Origin: Alteromonas sp. RKMC-009
GTDB taxonomy: Bacteria; Pseudomonadota; Gammaproteobacteria; Enterobacterales; Alteromonadaceae
DNA: 64,000 bases
Assembly: GCF_003584565.2 (NCBI RefSeq)
Contig: NZ_CP031010.1
Span: 4,588,001-4,652,000 of the forward strand
Direction of reading: 5' to 3'
Part shown: positions 27,223 through 35,640 of the stretch, piece by piece
Numbering within the stretch: the stretch's first letter is position 1
How the letters are laid out: each line of letters begins with the position of its first letter
Program-made: the position numbers and the translations under genes
The notes under the pieces: model-generated
Database searches by the model: none
What the model was told of the DNA's origin: nothing
The model's input: only the letters and a program-made list of their open reading frames with translations

Positions 27223-28800
27223 ATGAAGGACACGCAACAACTTACCTCGGTGGTCATTGCAGGCGGTGGCACAGCAGGCTGGCTCACAGCCTGTATCCTG
27301 GCCGCTAAGCACCGGCCGGGTAACTTATCAATCACTGTGATTGAGTCACCGGGCATCCCTACCCTTGGGGTTGGAGAAGGCACCTGGCCTACCATGCGTG
27401 GCACGCTGCAAAAAATCGGCATTGATGAAGCGACATTTCTCACCGCTTGTCACGGTTCGTTTAAACAGGGCACATCCTTTCACCACTGGCGTAAGCCGGA
27501 GGCATCGCCTCATCAGTATTACCACCCTTTTTCCTTGCCATTTAATTACTTTGACACCGATTGTGCGGCATGGTGGCAGCGGCATCAGCCTCAAATGGAT
27601 TTTGCCAGTGTAGCCACATCGCAGGGAGCCATTTGCGATCGTAACCTTGCCCCTAAGCAAGCAGAAACGCCACCGTTCGCCGGAGTAGTGAATTATGGCT
27701 ACCACCTCGATGCGGTTAAATTTGCCGGTCTGTTAAAGAACCACGCTACGTCAGAATCGGGTGTTACCCATATTACCGGTCACATCAGCTCAGTCATCCC
27801 GTCCGAAGACGGCGGTATTCACAGTGTGGTGCTGGATAAGACCGGCAGGGAGATAGAAGGTGACATATTTATTGATTGCACCGGGTTTTCTGCCCGTCTC
27901 ATCGGAGAACACTGCGGTGAGCCACTCATTTCCTGTAAACATATACTCGCTAATGACAGTGCTGTAGCCGTGCAGTGCCAATACGCTGCAGATGATTCAA
28001 CTGTGGCATCAGTTACCCGCTCTGTTGCGCAGTCAAAAGGCTGGATATGGGATATTGCCCTGCCGGAGCGAAAGGGAGCGGGCTACGTGTACAGTTCACA
28101 GCACTGCACTGCTGAAGAAGCGATCCGGACGCTTCATCGTTATGCCGGCAGCGACACATCACTGCGGGATATTTCTTTCGGTGAGTTTTCTGGCAAAGCA
28201 AAATATTTTAACTTTGAGCCAGGCTACCGGCGTTCGCCGTGGCAGAAAAATTGCGTAGCCATAGGCACTTCGGCAGGCTTTCTGGAACCACTCGAAGCAT
28301 CTGCGCTGGTTATGATCGAACTGGCAGCTACTTTGTTATCTGAACAACTCCCGCGGTATACAAATCAGATAGCGCCGGTAGCCAGACAATTTAACCAGCA
28401 GCTTACAGGCAAATGGTCGCGGATTGTCGATTTTCTCAAGCTGCACTATGTGCTCAGCGACAGGGATGATTCTGCCTACTGGCAGGAAATGCGTAAATTG
28501 TCTTCCTGTTCTGAGCAACTTCAGGACTGGTTAAGTATGTGGTCGACCCGCAGCCCCAACGCCTCAGACTTTAATTTACGCGATGAGATATTCCCCGCTG
28601 CCAGTTATTTGTATGTGTTGTATGGCATGGGTTTCAACACTGCCTTTCTGCCCGGTTCCGCTGATCATGATTCTTCAGGACATCAGCATGCCTGGCACAA
28701 ACAACAGCAATTAACCCGTCAGCATCTTGCCGGTCTTCCCGCGAACCGCGCACTCTTAAATCAGCTTACCGGCGCCCGTCAATATCAGGTGAACAGATGA
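27223..28800 (+). CDS. Tryptophan halogenase family flavoprotein, copy 1
   Basis: Flavin-dependent halogenase-like protein of 525 residues. FAD-binding 'VVIAGGGTAGWLTA' lies at the N-terminus. 'GVGEGTWPTMR' follows, and Lys81 in 'GSFKQGTSFHHW' aligns with the catalytic Lys79 of PrnA/RebH. The W-x-W-x-I-P motif that discourages monooxygenase chemistry appears as 'GWIWDIALP', with Ala in place of Pro. 'GFLEPLEASAL' matches the conserved Glu region. The start at 27223 follows GGGAG; the frame opens 13 codons earlier. Its stop overlaps the start of copy 2 by four bases, implying coupled expression. Substrate is unknown. Confidence 0.92.
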   Translation: MKDTQQLTSVVIAGGGTAGWLTACILAAKHRPGNLSITVIESPGIPTLGVGEGTWPTMRGTLQKIGIDEATFLTACHGSFKQGTSFHHWRKPEASPHQYYHPFSLPFNYFDTDCAAWWQRHQPQMDFASVATSQGAICDRNLAPKQAETPPFAGVVNYGYHLDAVKFAGLLKNHATSESGVTHITGHISSVIPSEDGGIHSVVLDKTGREIEGDIFIDCTGFSARLIGEHCGEPLISCKHILANDSAVAVQCQYAADDSTVASVTRSVAQSKGWIWDIALPERKGAGYVYSSQHCTAEEAIRTLHRYAGSDTSLRDISFGEFSGKAKYFNFEPGYRRSPWQKNCVAIGTSAGFLEPLEASALVMIELAATLLSEQLPRYTNQIAPVARQFNQQLTGKWSRIVDFLKLHYVLSDRDDSAYWQEMRKLSSCSEQLQDWLSMWSTRSPNASDFNLRDEIFPAASYLYVLYGMGFNTAFLPGSADHDSSGHQHAWHKQQQLTRQHLAGLPANRALLNQLTGARQYQVNR

Positions 28801-30275
28801 ACAATAAAAAACAACGCGTTGTCATTGCAGGTGGCGGCACCGCAGGCTGGATGGCTGCCGCTGCACTAACCCGTTTATTGCATAACCGCGTAGACGTAAC
28901 CCTGGTCGAAAGCAGTGATATCGGCACTGTCGGTGTGGGAGAAGCGACTATACCGACACTGGTGTTCTTCCATCAATTACTGAAAATTGATGAGAAGGCA
29001 TTTATGGCGGCAACAAATGCGACCTTCAAACTGGGCATTAACTTTGAAAACTGGCGGACCACACGGGACAGCTACCTTCACGCGTTCGGCGCTACCGGAC
29101 AGGATTGTTGGGCTGCGGGCTTTCAGCACTTCTGGACCAGAGGAAGACAACTGGGCCTGAGCGGAGATTTTGGTCAGTATTGCCTCGAACGGGTAGCCGC
29201 TGAAGCGCACAAGTTTGCTCATCTTCCCAAAAATGGATTGAATTATGCGTTCCATATCGACGCAGGCCGTTACGCCGGGTTCCTGCGTCAACTCGCTGAA
29301 GAGGCTGGCCTGAAACGTATTGATGCCAGAATAGAAAAGGTGGTTACCCGTCCCGCTGACGGCTTTATCACTCAGCTTCAACTGGATAATGGTGACCGGA
29401 TAGATGGTGATTTGTTTATCGACTGCACCGGATTTCGCGGCGTATTAATTGAAGAGACCCTGCATACCGGCTACACAGACTGGTCGCACTGGCTGTTGTG
29501 CGACAGCGCGGTAGCCGTTCAGACAGAGAGTCATGCACCACCTCTGCCGTATACCCGGTGTATTGCCCATGAGGAAGGCTGGCAATGGCGGATCCCTCTG
29601 CAAAACCGCACAGGCAATGGTCTTGTATTCTGCAGCAAATATTTGTCTGATGATGCAGCGACTCAACGGCTAACCGGCAATATTGACGGCGCTGCGCTGA
29701 ACGACCCGAAGGTCATTAAATTTCGCCCCGGCCGCAGGGTAAAACAGTGGAACCGGAACTGCGTATCATTAGGGCTGGCAAGCGGTTTCATTGAGCCACT
29801 TGAATCCACCAGCATCCATTTAATTCAGCAGGGCATTGTCAGACTACTGCGCATGTTCCCCCACGGAGAAGTGCAGCAGTCCGTCGTTGACGAATTTAAC
29901 CGCCAGAGTGTGGATGAGATTGAACATATCCGTGATTTTATTATTTTGCACTATCACGTGACTGAGCGCACCGACTCAGCCTTCTGGCGTCACTGTAAGC
30001 AAATGGACGTGCCTGATTCACTGGCGCGGCGTTTAACCATTTTCAGAGAGTCGGGTCAGATCCACCGCAAAAATAACGAACTGTTTGATGATTCCTGGCA
30101 GCAGGTGATGATAGGTCAGGGACTTTTGCCTGAGGCCTACCACCCTATCGCCGATATGATGAGTGAACAGGAATTACAGAATTTGCTTACTCATATCAAA
30201 AGCAATATCGACCGCACAGTTGCCGGCTTACCCACTCACAGACAATACCTGAATTCATTGTTTAACCGGGCATGA
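28797..30275 (+). CDS. Tryptophan halogenase family flavoprotein, copy 2
   Basis: Second flavin-dependent halogenase-like protein, 492 residues. It has 'VVIAGGGTAGWMAA' (FAD), 'GVGEATIPTLV', Lys78 in 'ATFKLGINFENW', an intact W-x-W-x-I-P motif ('GWQWRIPL') and 'GFIEPLESTSIHLIQ'. All catalytic landmarks of flavin halogenases are therefore present. The gene starts within the stop of copy 1 (ATGA overlap). Homologues of this family recur beside TonB receptors in marine and freshwater carbohydrate loci, where their reaction is not established to my knowledge. A halide-transfer function on a glycan, receptor or small molecule remains a hypothesis. Confidence 0.93.
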   Translation: MNNKKQRVVIAGGGTAGWMAAAALTRLLHNRVDVTLVESSDIGTVGVGEATIPTLVFFHQLLKIDEKAFMAATNATFKLGINFENWRTTRDSYLHAFGATGQDCWAAGFQHFWTRGRQLGLSGDFGQYCLERVAAEAHKFAHLPKNGLNYAFHIDAGRYAGFLRQLAEEAGLKRIDARIEKVVTRPADGFITQLQLDNGDRIDGDLFIDCTGFRGVLIEETLHTGYTDWSHWLLCDSAVAVQTESHAPPLPYTRCIAHEEGWQWRIPLQNRTGNGLVFCSKYLSDDAATQRLTGNIDGAALNDPKVIKFRPGRRVKQWNRNCVSLGLASGFIEPLESTSIHLIQQGIVRLLRMFPHGEVQQSVVDEFNRQSVDEIEHIRDFIILHYHVTERTDSAFWRHCKQMDVPDSLARRLTIFRESGQIHRKNNELFDDSWQQVMIGQGLLPEAYHPIADMMSEQELQNLLTHIKSNIDRTVAGLPTHRQYLNSLFNRA

Positions 30276-30432
30276 ATACCGCTCAGAAGTATTAACATCA
30301 AGGCAGACGCTGAGGACTTTGCCCCGAGCAGACAGCTCAGCGCCCCCTGATTTCTTGTGTTTCCCAGCATAAATCCAAGGTTTTAATCACTTCACCACAC
30401 CCAATCAAACTATTGATTTTTAAAGAATCTCA

Positions 30433-30474
30433 TTTAAAAGAACGTTCGTTTCGTGAATCAGAACGTTCGAATTC
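30433..30474 (+). promoter_or_regulatory. Paired GAACGTTC sites before the TonB receptor
   Basis: GAACGTTC occurs at 30440-30447 and again at 30461-30468. Centres are exactly 21 bp apart, two turns of B-DNA, so bound proteins would face the same side. They lie about 145-165 bp upstream of the receptor start. Confidence 0.68.
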
Positions 30475-30609
30475 ACGGTTTTAGCGCCATTAAAACGACT
30501 TATTTTTTGTGCAGGCGTAATCTCCCCATGCTTTTCAAAATTGTTAATGAAAAGTTTAAAAATGCGTGCAAAACGGGCACAACTCAAAAGCTATCGCAGG
30601 GAGAAAATA

Positions 30610-33588
30610 ATGAAAACTCGCCCCTTTAATAAGAACAGGATTGCCTTATCGGTTTCTCTTGTTTTGGGTTCGGCGATGATCACCAGCACACAGGCTCAGG
30701 AAGCAGCGACTGACGATAATGTAGAAGTTATCGAAGTTAGCGGTATCCGTGGCAGTATGATTCGCGCCATGGATTTAAAGCGCTCGGGTGAGGGTATCGT
30801 CGAAGCTATTTCTGCAGAAGATATCGGTAAATTCCCGGACACCAATCTGGCTGAGTCACTTCAACGGATCACTGGTGTATCAATTGACCGCTCAGACGGC
30901 GAAGGCAGTCGTGTCACTATCCGTGGCTTTGGCGCTGACCGGAACCTGGTACTGTTAAATGGCCGGCAGATGCCAACGCCGACCCGCTCTTTTGACTTCG
31001 CTGATCTGGCTTCAGAAGGGGTGAGTACAGTGGAAGTTTACAAAACCGGGCGGGCTTCCATCGCCACCGGTGGTCTGGGTGGTACAGTAAACATTATCAC
31101 TCCCCGTCCGCTGGCGAACCCGGGTCGTCAGGCCACTTTTGGCTTTAAAGCAGTGAATGACGATTCAACACAAAAAGGTGATAAGTGGACGCCTGAATTC
31201 TCGGGTCTGTACTCAGAAACCTTTATGGATGACAAATTCGGTATTGCGCTGACAGGCAGTTACCAGAAACGTGACAGCGGTAACAGCAACGCTTCCGTAG
31301 CATCCGGATGGCGCTCGTTTATTTCCGGTCAGGATGAAGGTGGCTGGGGTAATTTGCCGGCAGAAGATCCTGACAACTCATACCTGAATAAACCAGCTGA
31401 TGGTATCACCTATGCTGTCCCTCAAAACCTGGTGTATCAATTTAATGAAGCTTACCGTACCCGTATTAATGGCCAGCTAACGCTGGAATATCAGGCTACG
31501 GATAAACTGAAAACCAGGCTGGATTATACCTACTCTGAACGCAGTATTGACCGGGAACTGACCGATATGTCGACCTGGTTCTCGTTCAACTACAATAACG
31601 CCACAATGGTCTGGTCTGAGCCCAATGAAGAAGGGATTTCTTACCCCATCCAATATCAGGATACAGACAACTACAGCGCTGACGCAGCCAGAGGTACAGG
31701 TACCGGCATCAATTCCGGACGGGGATTTTCAGCAACCAAAAATACCAATAACTCTATTGGCTTAAATTTAGAGTATCAGGTCAACGACAACCTGGTGGTG
31801 GAGCTGGATTATCACGACGCCTCTGCTAAGCACGAACCCAACAGCCCTTACGGCAGCTGGGGCTCACTGGCAATGATTTCAAATAACCGTATCCGCACCA
31901 CGGTAGATTTTTCTCAGGTACTGCCTGTACTGAGCATTGAATACCCTGAAGGTGTTGACGGTTTCGAGCCGGAAGACATGATTGGTGCAGGCAGTAACTT
32001 TGGTAATAACCACGAGCGTACTGATCTGGAGCAAATTCAGGCCGGCGGTAAATATTATTTTGATGCCGGCATCATCGAAAGTATTGATTTTGGTATCGCC
32101 CAGACAGAAACCAATAACCACTCAAAATATGCCAGTGCTACCCGCGGTACATGGAGTGGCGTAGGTGAGCCGGAAGACTGGGAAGACAGCTGGTTTACCC
32201 AGCGTTCTTTAGGCGACATGTTCGACAACATTGCAGGCCATGCCGACCCGGATCTGGAACCCTACTATATCGACTGGGATTTTGAGCAGATTGCCGAATA
32301 TACCGCGGCCACGTTCTACAACGAGAATGACACGGAGTGGCCTTGTGGTCCGCGTTTCTGCGGTGGCACGAATTACACAACGGATCGCTATACCGATGAA
32401 AAAATGCAGGCGGTTTATGTGCAGGCAAATATGGTATTCGACATAGGCGATATGCCGGCAGAAATTATCACCGGTGTGCGCTACGAGAAAACAGAAACCC
32501 GCGCGTCTGCGCTGGTACCAAGCTACGACGGTATCTCCTGGAGCAGTACCAACGAGCTGGTATTGCAACCCACCGGCGAATCCGTCTTTACTGATGAGTC
32601 AGGGGAATACGATAACTGGCTGCCCAGCATCGATTTTAAAGTCGATCTGACCGACGATGTGGTCGCCCGCGCGTCTTTCAGTAAGACGATTTCAAGGCCT
32701 GGTTACGGTGACATGCAGGGAGGTAAAACCCTTGGTGGCCAGATCACCACCATTCAGGGTTCAGGTTCCCGCGGTAACCCGGCACTGCTGCCTCTGGAAT
32801 CCACTAACTACGACTTGTCGCTGGAGTGGTATTACGATGAGGCCAGCTATGCTGCAGTTGGCTGGTTCAATAAAGACGTAACCAACTTTGTGGGCAGACG
32901 CACTATTACAGAAACTGCGTTTGATTTACGTAACCCCGCCCAGGGCCCGCGGGCAGATGCCGCAAGAGCAGCCGGTTTCACCGGTAACGCTGAAATTCGT
33001 CAGTACATACTGGAAAACTATTTAGACAGCGATCCGAATGTGTATCTGAACGAGCACGGAGATGTGGTTATTGATGCCAGCCCTGAAGATGACCTGGCAC
33101 AATTTGAAATTAACATCCCCTTCAACCAGCGCGATAACAATGTAAATGGCTGGGAAGTCGCCATACAGCATATGTTCTGGGACAGCGGCTTCGGCGTAAA
33201 CGTGAACGGTACGATGGTAGACGGCGATCTCTACTACGACAACGCGTCTATGGAGCCGCAATATGCCCTGACCGGCTTAAGCGATTCAGCAAACTTTATC
33301 GCATTTTATGAAAACGATAAGTTGTCTGTACGTGTTGCTTATAACTGGCGGGACAAGTTCCTTGCGTGGATTGGCGACGGCTCCGGTGATAACCCGGTTT
33401 ACACTGAAGCCTACGGCCAGTGGGACGTTAACATGAGCTACGACGTAACCGGAAACCTCACCGTATTCGTGGAAGGCATCAACCTGACTAACGAATATCA
33501 GCGTCAGCACGGTCGTCATGAACAAATGTTGATCAACCTGAGACAGTCGTCACCGCGTTATAACTTAGGTATGCGGTATACCTTTTAA
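30610..33588 (+). CDS. TonB-dependent receptor of the polysaccharide-type locus
   Basis: Outer-membrane receptor of 992 residues. The signal peptide ends near 'TSTQAQ|EA'. A TonB-box-like 'VEVIEVSGIRGSM' precedes a plug with 'DIGKFPDTNLAESLQRITGVSIDR' and 'VTIRGFGADRNLVLLNGRQMP', hallmarks of the TonB-Xanth-Caul carbohydrate-type receptors. The barrel ends 'RYNLGMRYTF' with terminal Phe. The ATG at 30610 is preceded by AGGGAGA; the frame opens 23 codons earlier. Two GAACGTTC sites stand upstream and a strong terminator downstream. Likely imports oligosaccharides released by the GH5/GH30 lipoproteins encoded nearby. Confidence 0.93.
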   Translation: MKTRPFNKNRIALSVSLVLGSAMITSTQAQEAATDDNVEVIEVSGIRGSMIRAMDLKRSGEGIVEAISAEDIGKFPDTNLAESLQRITGVSIDRSDGEGSRVTIRGFGADRNLVLLNGRQMPTPTRSFDFADLASEGVSTVEVYKTGRASIATGGLGGTVNIITPRPLANPGRQATFGFKAVNDDSTQKGDKWTPEFSGLYSETFMDDKFGIALTGSYQKRDSGNSNASVASGWRSFISGQDEGGWGNLPAEDPDNSYLNKPADGITYAVPQNLVYQFNEAYRTRINGQLTLEYQATDKLKTRLDYTYSERSIDRELTDMSTWFSFNYNNATMVWSEPNEEGISYPIQYQDTDNYSADAARGTGTGINSGRGFSATKNTNNSIGLNLEYQVNDNLVVELDYHDASAKHEPNSPYGSWGSLAMISNNRIRTTVDFSQVLPVLSIEYPEGVDGFEPEDMIGAGSNFGNNHERTDLEQIQAGGKYYFDAGIIESIDFGIAQTETNNHSKYASATRGTWSGVGEPEDWEDSWFTQRSLGDMFDNIAGHADPDLEPYYIDWDFEQIAEYTAATFYNENDTEWPCGPRFCGGTNYTTDRYTDEKMQAVYVQANMVFDIGDMPAEIITGVRYEKTETRASALVPSYDGISWSSTNELVLQPTGESVFTDESGEYDNWLPSIDFKVDLTDDVVARASFSKTISRPGYGDMQGGKTLGGQITTIQGSGSRGNPALLPLESTNYDLSLEWYYDEASYAAVGWFNKDVTNFVGRRTITETAFDLRNPAQGPRADAARAAGFTGNAEIRQYILENYLDSDPNVYLNEHGDVVIDASPEDDLAQFEINIPFNQRDNNVNGWEVAIQHMFWDSGFGVNVNGTMVDGDLYYDNASMEPQYALTGLSDSANFIAFYENDKLSVRVAYNWRDKFLAWIGDGSGDNPVYTEAYGQWDVNMSYDVTGNLTVFVEGINLTNEYQRQHGRHEQMLINLRQSSPRYNLGMRYTF

Positions 33589-33609
33589 ATAATAATAACA
33601 GCGCCCTGC

Positions 33610-33660
33610 GCTGCATGAAGAGCATCCCCCCAACCACATTGCTCTTCGTGCAGCTTTTTG
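33610..33660 (+). terminator. Strong hairpin terminator between TonB receptor and SapC genes
   Basis: GCTGCATGAAGAGCA pairs with TGCTCTTCGTGCAGC (one G-U-type mismatch) and is followed by TTTTT. A 15-bp stem here should separate high receptor expression from lower expression of the sapC-cupin genes. Confidence 0.82.
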
Positions 33661-33689
33661 CGTTTAACAGCAAAGTAAAAGGAGGCACA

Positions 33690-34409
33690 ATGGCCACGCC
33701 CGTTGCTTTAAACAATGTCACCCACAAACACTTACGTGTTATCCCTTCCCATTCAACACAAACCAATGAATCCACCATGATTGCCCGTGTGCAGCCTTTC
33801 GAATTCAGAAGTTTGCAGCATGAATATCCTATTGTTTTTTACAAAGACGAACAGCAAGGCTTTCATGCGGTTGTCCTTTTGGGTCTGGAGCAAAATGAAA
33901 ACTTATATCTCAGCGATACCGGCTGGGACGCTAAAACCGTTCCCCTGATGATAGAACGGCAACCGTTTTTAATCGGGCAGCGCCCTGCCGGTGAAAACGC
34001 AGAGCGACAAACAGTTCTGCTGGTCGATCCAGGCAGCCCTAAACTCAGTGAAATTGAAGGAGAACCCTTATTCTTAGATCACGGAGGGCACAGCGAATAT
34101 TTGCAACGCATGACTGACATTCTTTGTGCGATTCAGGAGAAAGAGGAGGAAACGCAGTATTTTATCAACACGCTTGAGCGACACGAATTACTCGAAAGCT
34201 TCTTCCTTGATGTGTCACTCGCGAACGGTGAAAAACACCGGCTGACAGGTTACTACACCATCAATGAAGATAAATTGCGGGAACTGGCAGATGATGTGGT
34301 CGTAGATTTACACAAAGCAGGAATACTTCAGCTGATTCATTTCGTGATTGCCAGTCAGGCGAACTTTGCTGATCTCATCGACAGAAAGCAGGCCCGTGAG
34401 CGTGAATAG
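33690..34409 (+). CDS. SapC family protein
   Basis: Protein of 239 residues matching the SapC-like family found near TonB receptors: 'EFRSLQHEYPIVFYKDEQQGFHAVVLLGLEQNENLYLSD' region, then 'ERQPFLIGQRP' and 'LVDPGSPKLSEIEGEPLF'. The family name comes from a Campylobacter surface-array gene neighbour; no biochemical role is established here. An exact AAGGAGG lies before the ATG at 33690. It overlaps the start of the downstream cupin gene. No signal peptide is evident, so it is probably cytosolic and works with the other cytosolic accessory proteins of the locus. Confidence 0.86.
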   Translation: MATPVALNNVTHKHLRVIPSHSTQTNESTMIARVQPFEFRSLQHEYPIVFYKDEQQGFHAVVLLGLEQNENLYLSDTGWDAKTVPLMIERQPFLIGQRPAGENAERQTVLLVDPGSPKLSEIEGEPLFLDHGGHSEYLQRMTDILCAIQEKEEETQYFINTLERHELLESFFLDVSLANGEKHRLTGYYTINEDKLRELADDVVVDLHKAGILQLIHFVIASQANFADLIDRKQARERE

Positions 34410-35424
34410 TTCACCGGCGTTACCTCACTGCGAGACTGTCACACTGCCTCCCGGCAGTCCGCTTCCGGACTGGCTATTGAACCACAGCGTACCGGTTAAA
34501 TTAAATAATTACGTTGAACACTGGCCGGCTGTTGAACATAGCCGGAACAGTGACCGGTCGCTGTGCGGGCATCTTTTACAGTTTTACACCGGCGAACCCA
34601 TGGGGTTTTTCTTCGCCGACCCCAGCGCCCGGGGACGTTTCTTTTACAATGAAGACATGACGGGATTTAACTTTGAAAAGGTGGCAGCTGATCTGGGCCT
34701 GTTTTTAAAGAAATTGCTTGAATCAACTGAACTGAATGCGCCTCCCGGCATGTATATCGGTGGCACGCATTTACAGCACTATTTGCCGGGCTTTAGCGCG
34801 CAAAACCCGCCGGTTCCCGTTCCATCCGGCAATGTCAGAAACGGACTTTGGGTCGGAAACCGTACTCGTGTTGCTATTCATCAGGACTTACCGCTGAATA
34901 TTGCCTGTTGCGTGGCCGGGCGGCGTAAATTTACATTATTTCCGCCGTCACAAACGCCACATTTATACATTGGCCCCCTCGATTTCACACCTTCCGGACA
35001 GCCGGTAAGTCTGGTTGACCTGCATAACATCGATCATGACCGCTATCCGCTATTTAAACAGGCATTACAACATGGGCTTGTCGCAGAACTCAGCCCGGGT
35101 GATGCACTGTTTGTTCCGTCAATGTGGTGGCATGAAGTGGAAGCTCTGGCTCCGTTTAATGTGCTGGTAAACTACTGGTGGCGCACCACACCTGCATATG
35201 CTGACGCCCCCGTTCACGCTCTCCATCATGCGCTGCTCAGCATTGCCGGTTTACCTGCCAGTGAAAAGCAAATCTGGCAGGACATATTTAACCACTATGT
35301 TTTCAATGATGACGCCAACGCCTCCGATCACATCCCGCCTTCAGCCAGAGGCATACTGGGTGAAATGGATGAAGATCGCGCCCGCCAGTTAAGAAGTTTA
35401 TTGCTGCAATCACTACAGCGTTAA
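34396..35424 (+). CDS. Cupin-like (JmjC/Cupin_8) protein, putative Fe(II) oxygenase
   Basis: Protein of 342 residues with the layout of JmjC/FIH-like cupins. Probable iron ligands are His162 and Asp164 ('VAIHQDLPLNIACCVAGRRKFTLFPP' region, HxD) and His246 ('FVPSMWWHEVEAL'). The Lys/Arg-rich 'GRRKFTLF' fits the 2-oxoglutarate side. Such enzymes hydroxylate protein side chains or small molecules. The GTG at 34396 overlaps the sapC stop, implying coupling; GTG at 34402 is an alternative, and the frame is open to 34348. Target unknown; co-occurrence with SapC and halogenase genes is a recurring arrangement. Confidence 0.86.
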   Translation: MSVNSSPALPHCETVTLPPGSPLPDWLLNHSVPVKLNNYVEHWPAVEHSRNSDRSLCGHLLQFYTGEPMGFFFADPSARGRFFYNEDMTGFNFEKVAADLGLFLKKLLESTELNAPPGMYIGGTHLQHYLPGFSAQNPPVPVPSGNVRNGLWVGNRTRVAIHQDLPLNIACCVAGRRKFTLFPPSQTPHLYIGPLDFTPSGQPVSLVDLHNIDHDRYPLFKQALQHGLVAELSPGDALFVPSMWWHEVEALAPFNVLVNYWWRTTPAYADAPVHALHHALLSIAGLPASEKQIWQDIFNHYVFNDDANASDHIPPSARGILGEMDEDRARQLRSLLLQSLQR

Positions 35425-35507
35425 AACTGAATTCCCCTGATCTACACCGCCTCAGAGAAAATGCACAGGTTTGCGTATTTTCACGCCTGTACGGGCGTTC
35501 TGACCTT

Positions 35508-35526
35508 AATCCGAACGTTCTGATTG
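35508..35526 (+). promoter_or_regulatory. GAACGTTC palindromic site before the GH5 lipoprotein gene
   Basis: AATCCGAACGTTCTGATTG, identical over 19 bp to the site before the other GH5 gene at 42411. Its centre is about 124 bp before the start. A weaker related GGGCGTTC lies 20 bp upstream at 35493-35500. Confidence 0.7.
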
Positions 35527-35640
35527 GCATTTTCGCGCCCATGCGGAATCTTCTTAAAGCGGATTTTGGTTAACTCCTTGTTGCAAACTTGTTGAATCAA
35601 GCGCATCGACAAACCCAATGGAGCAACTCGGAGAGAACCG

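Noticed and set aside
30300..30350. GCTGAG / CTCAGC hairpin after the second halogenase gene as terminator
   Set aside because: Six-base stem, large loop and no T-run.
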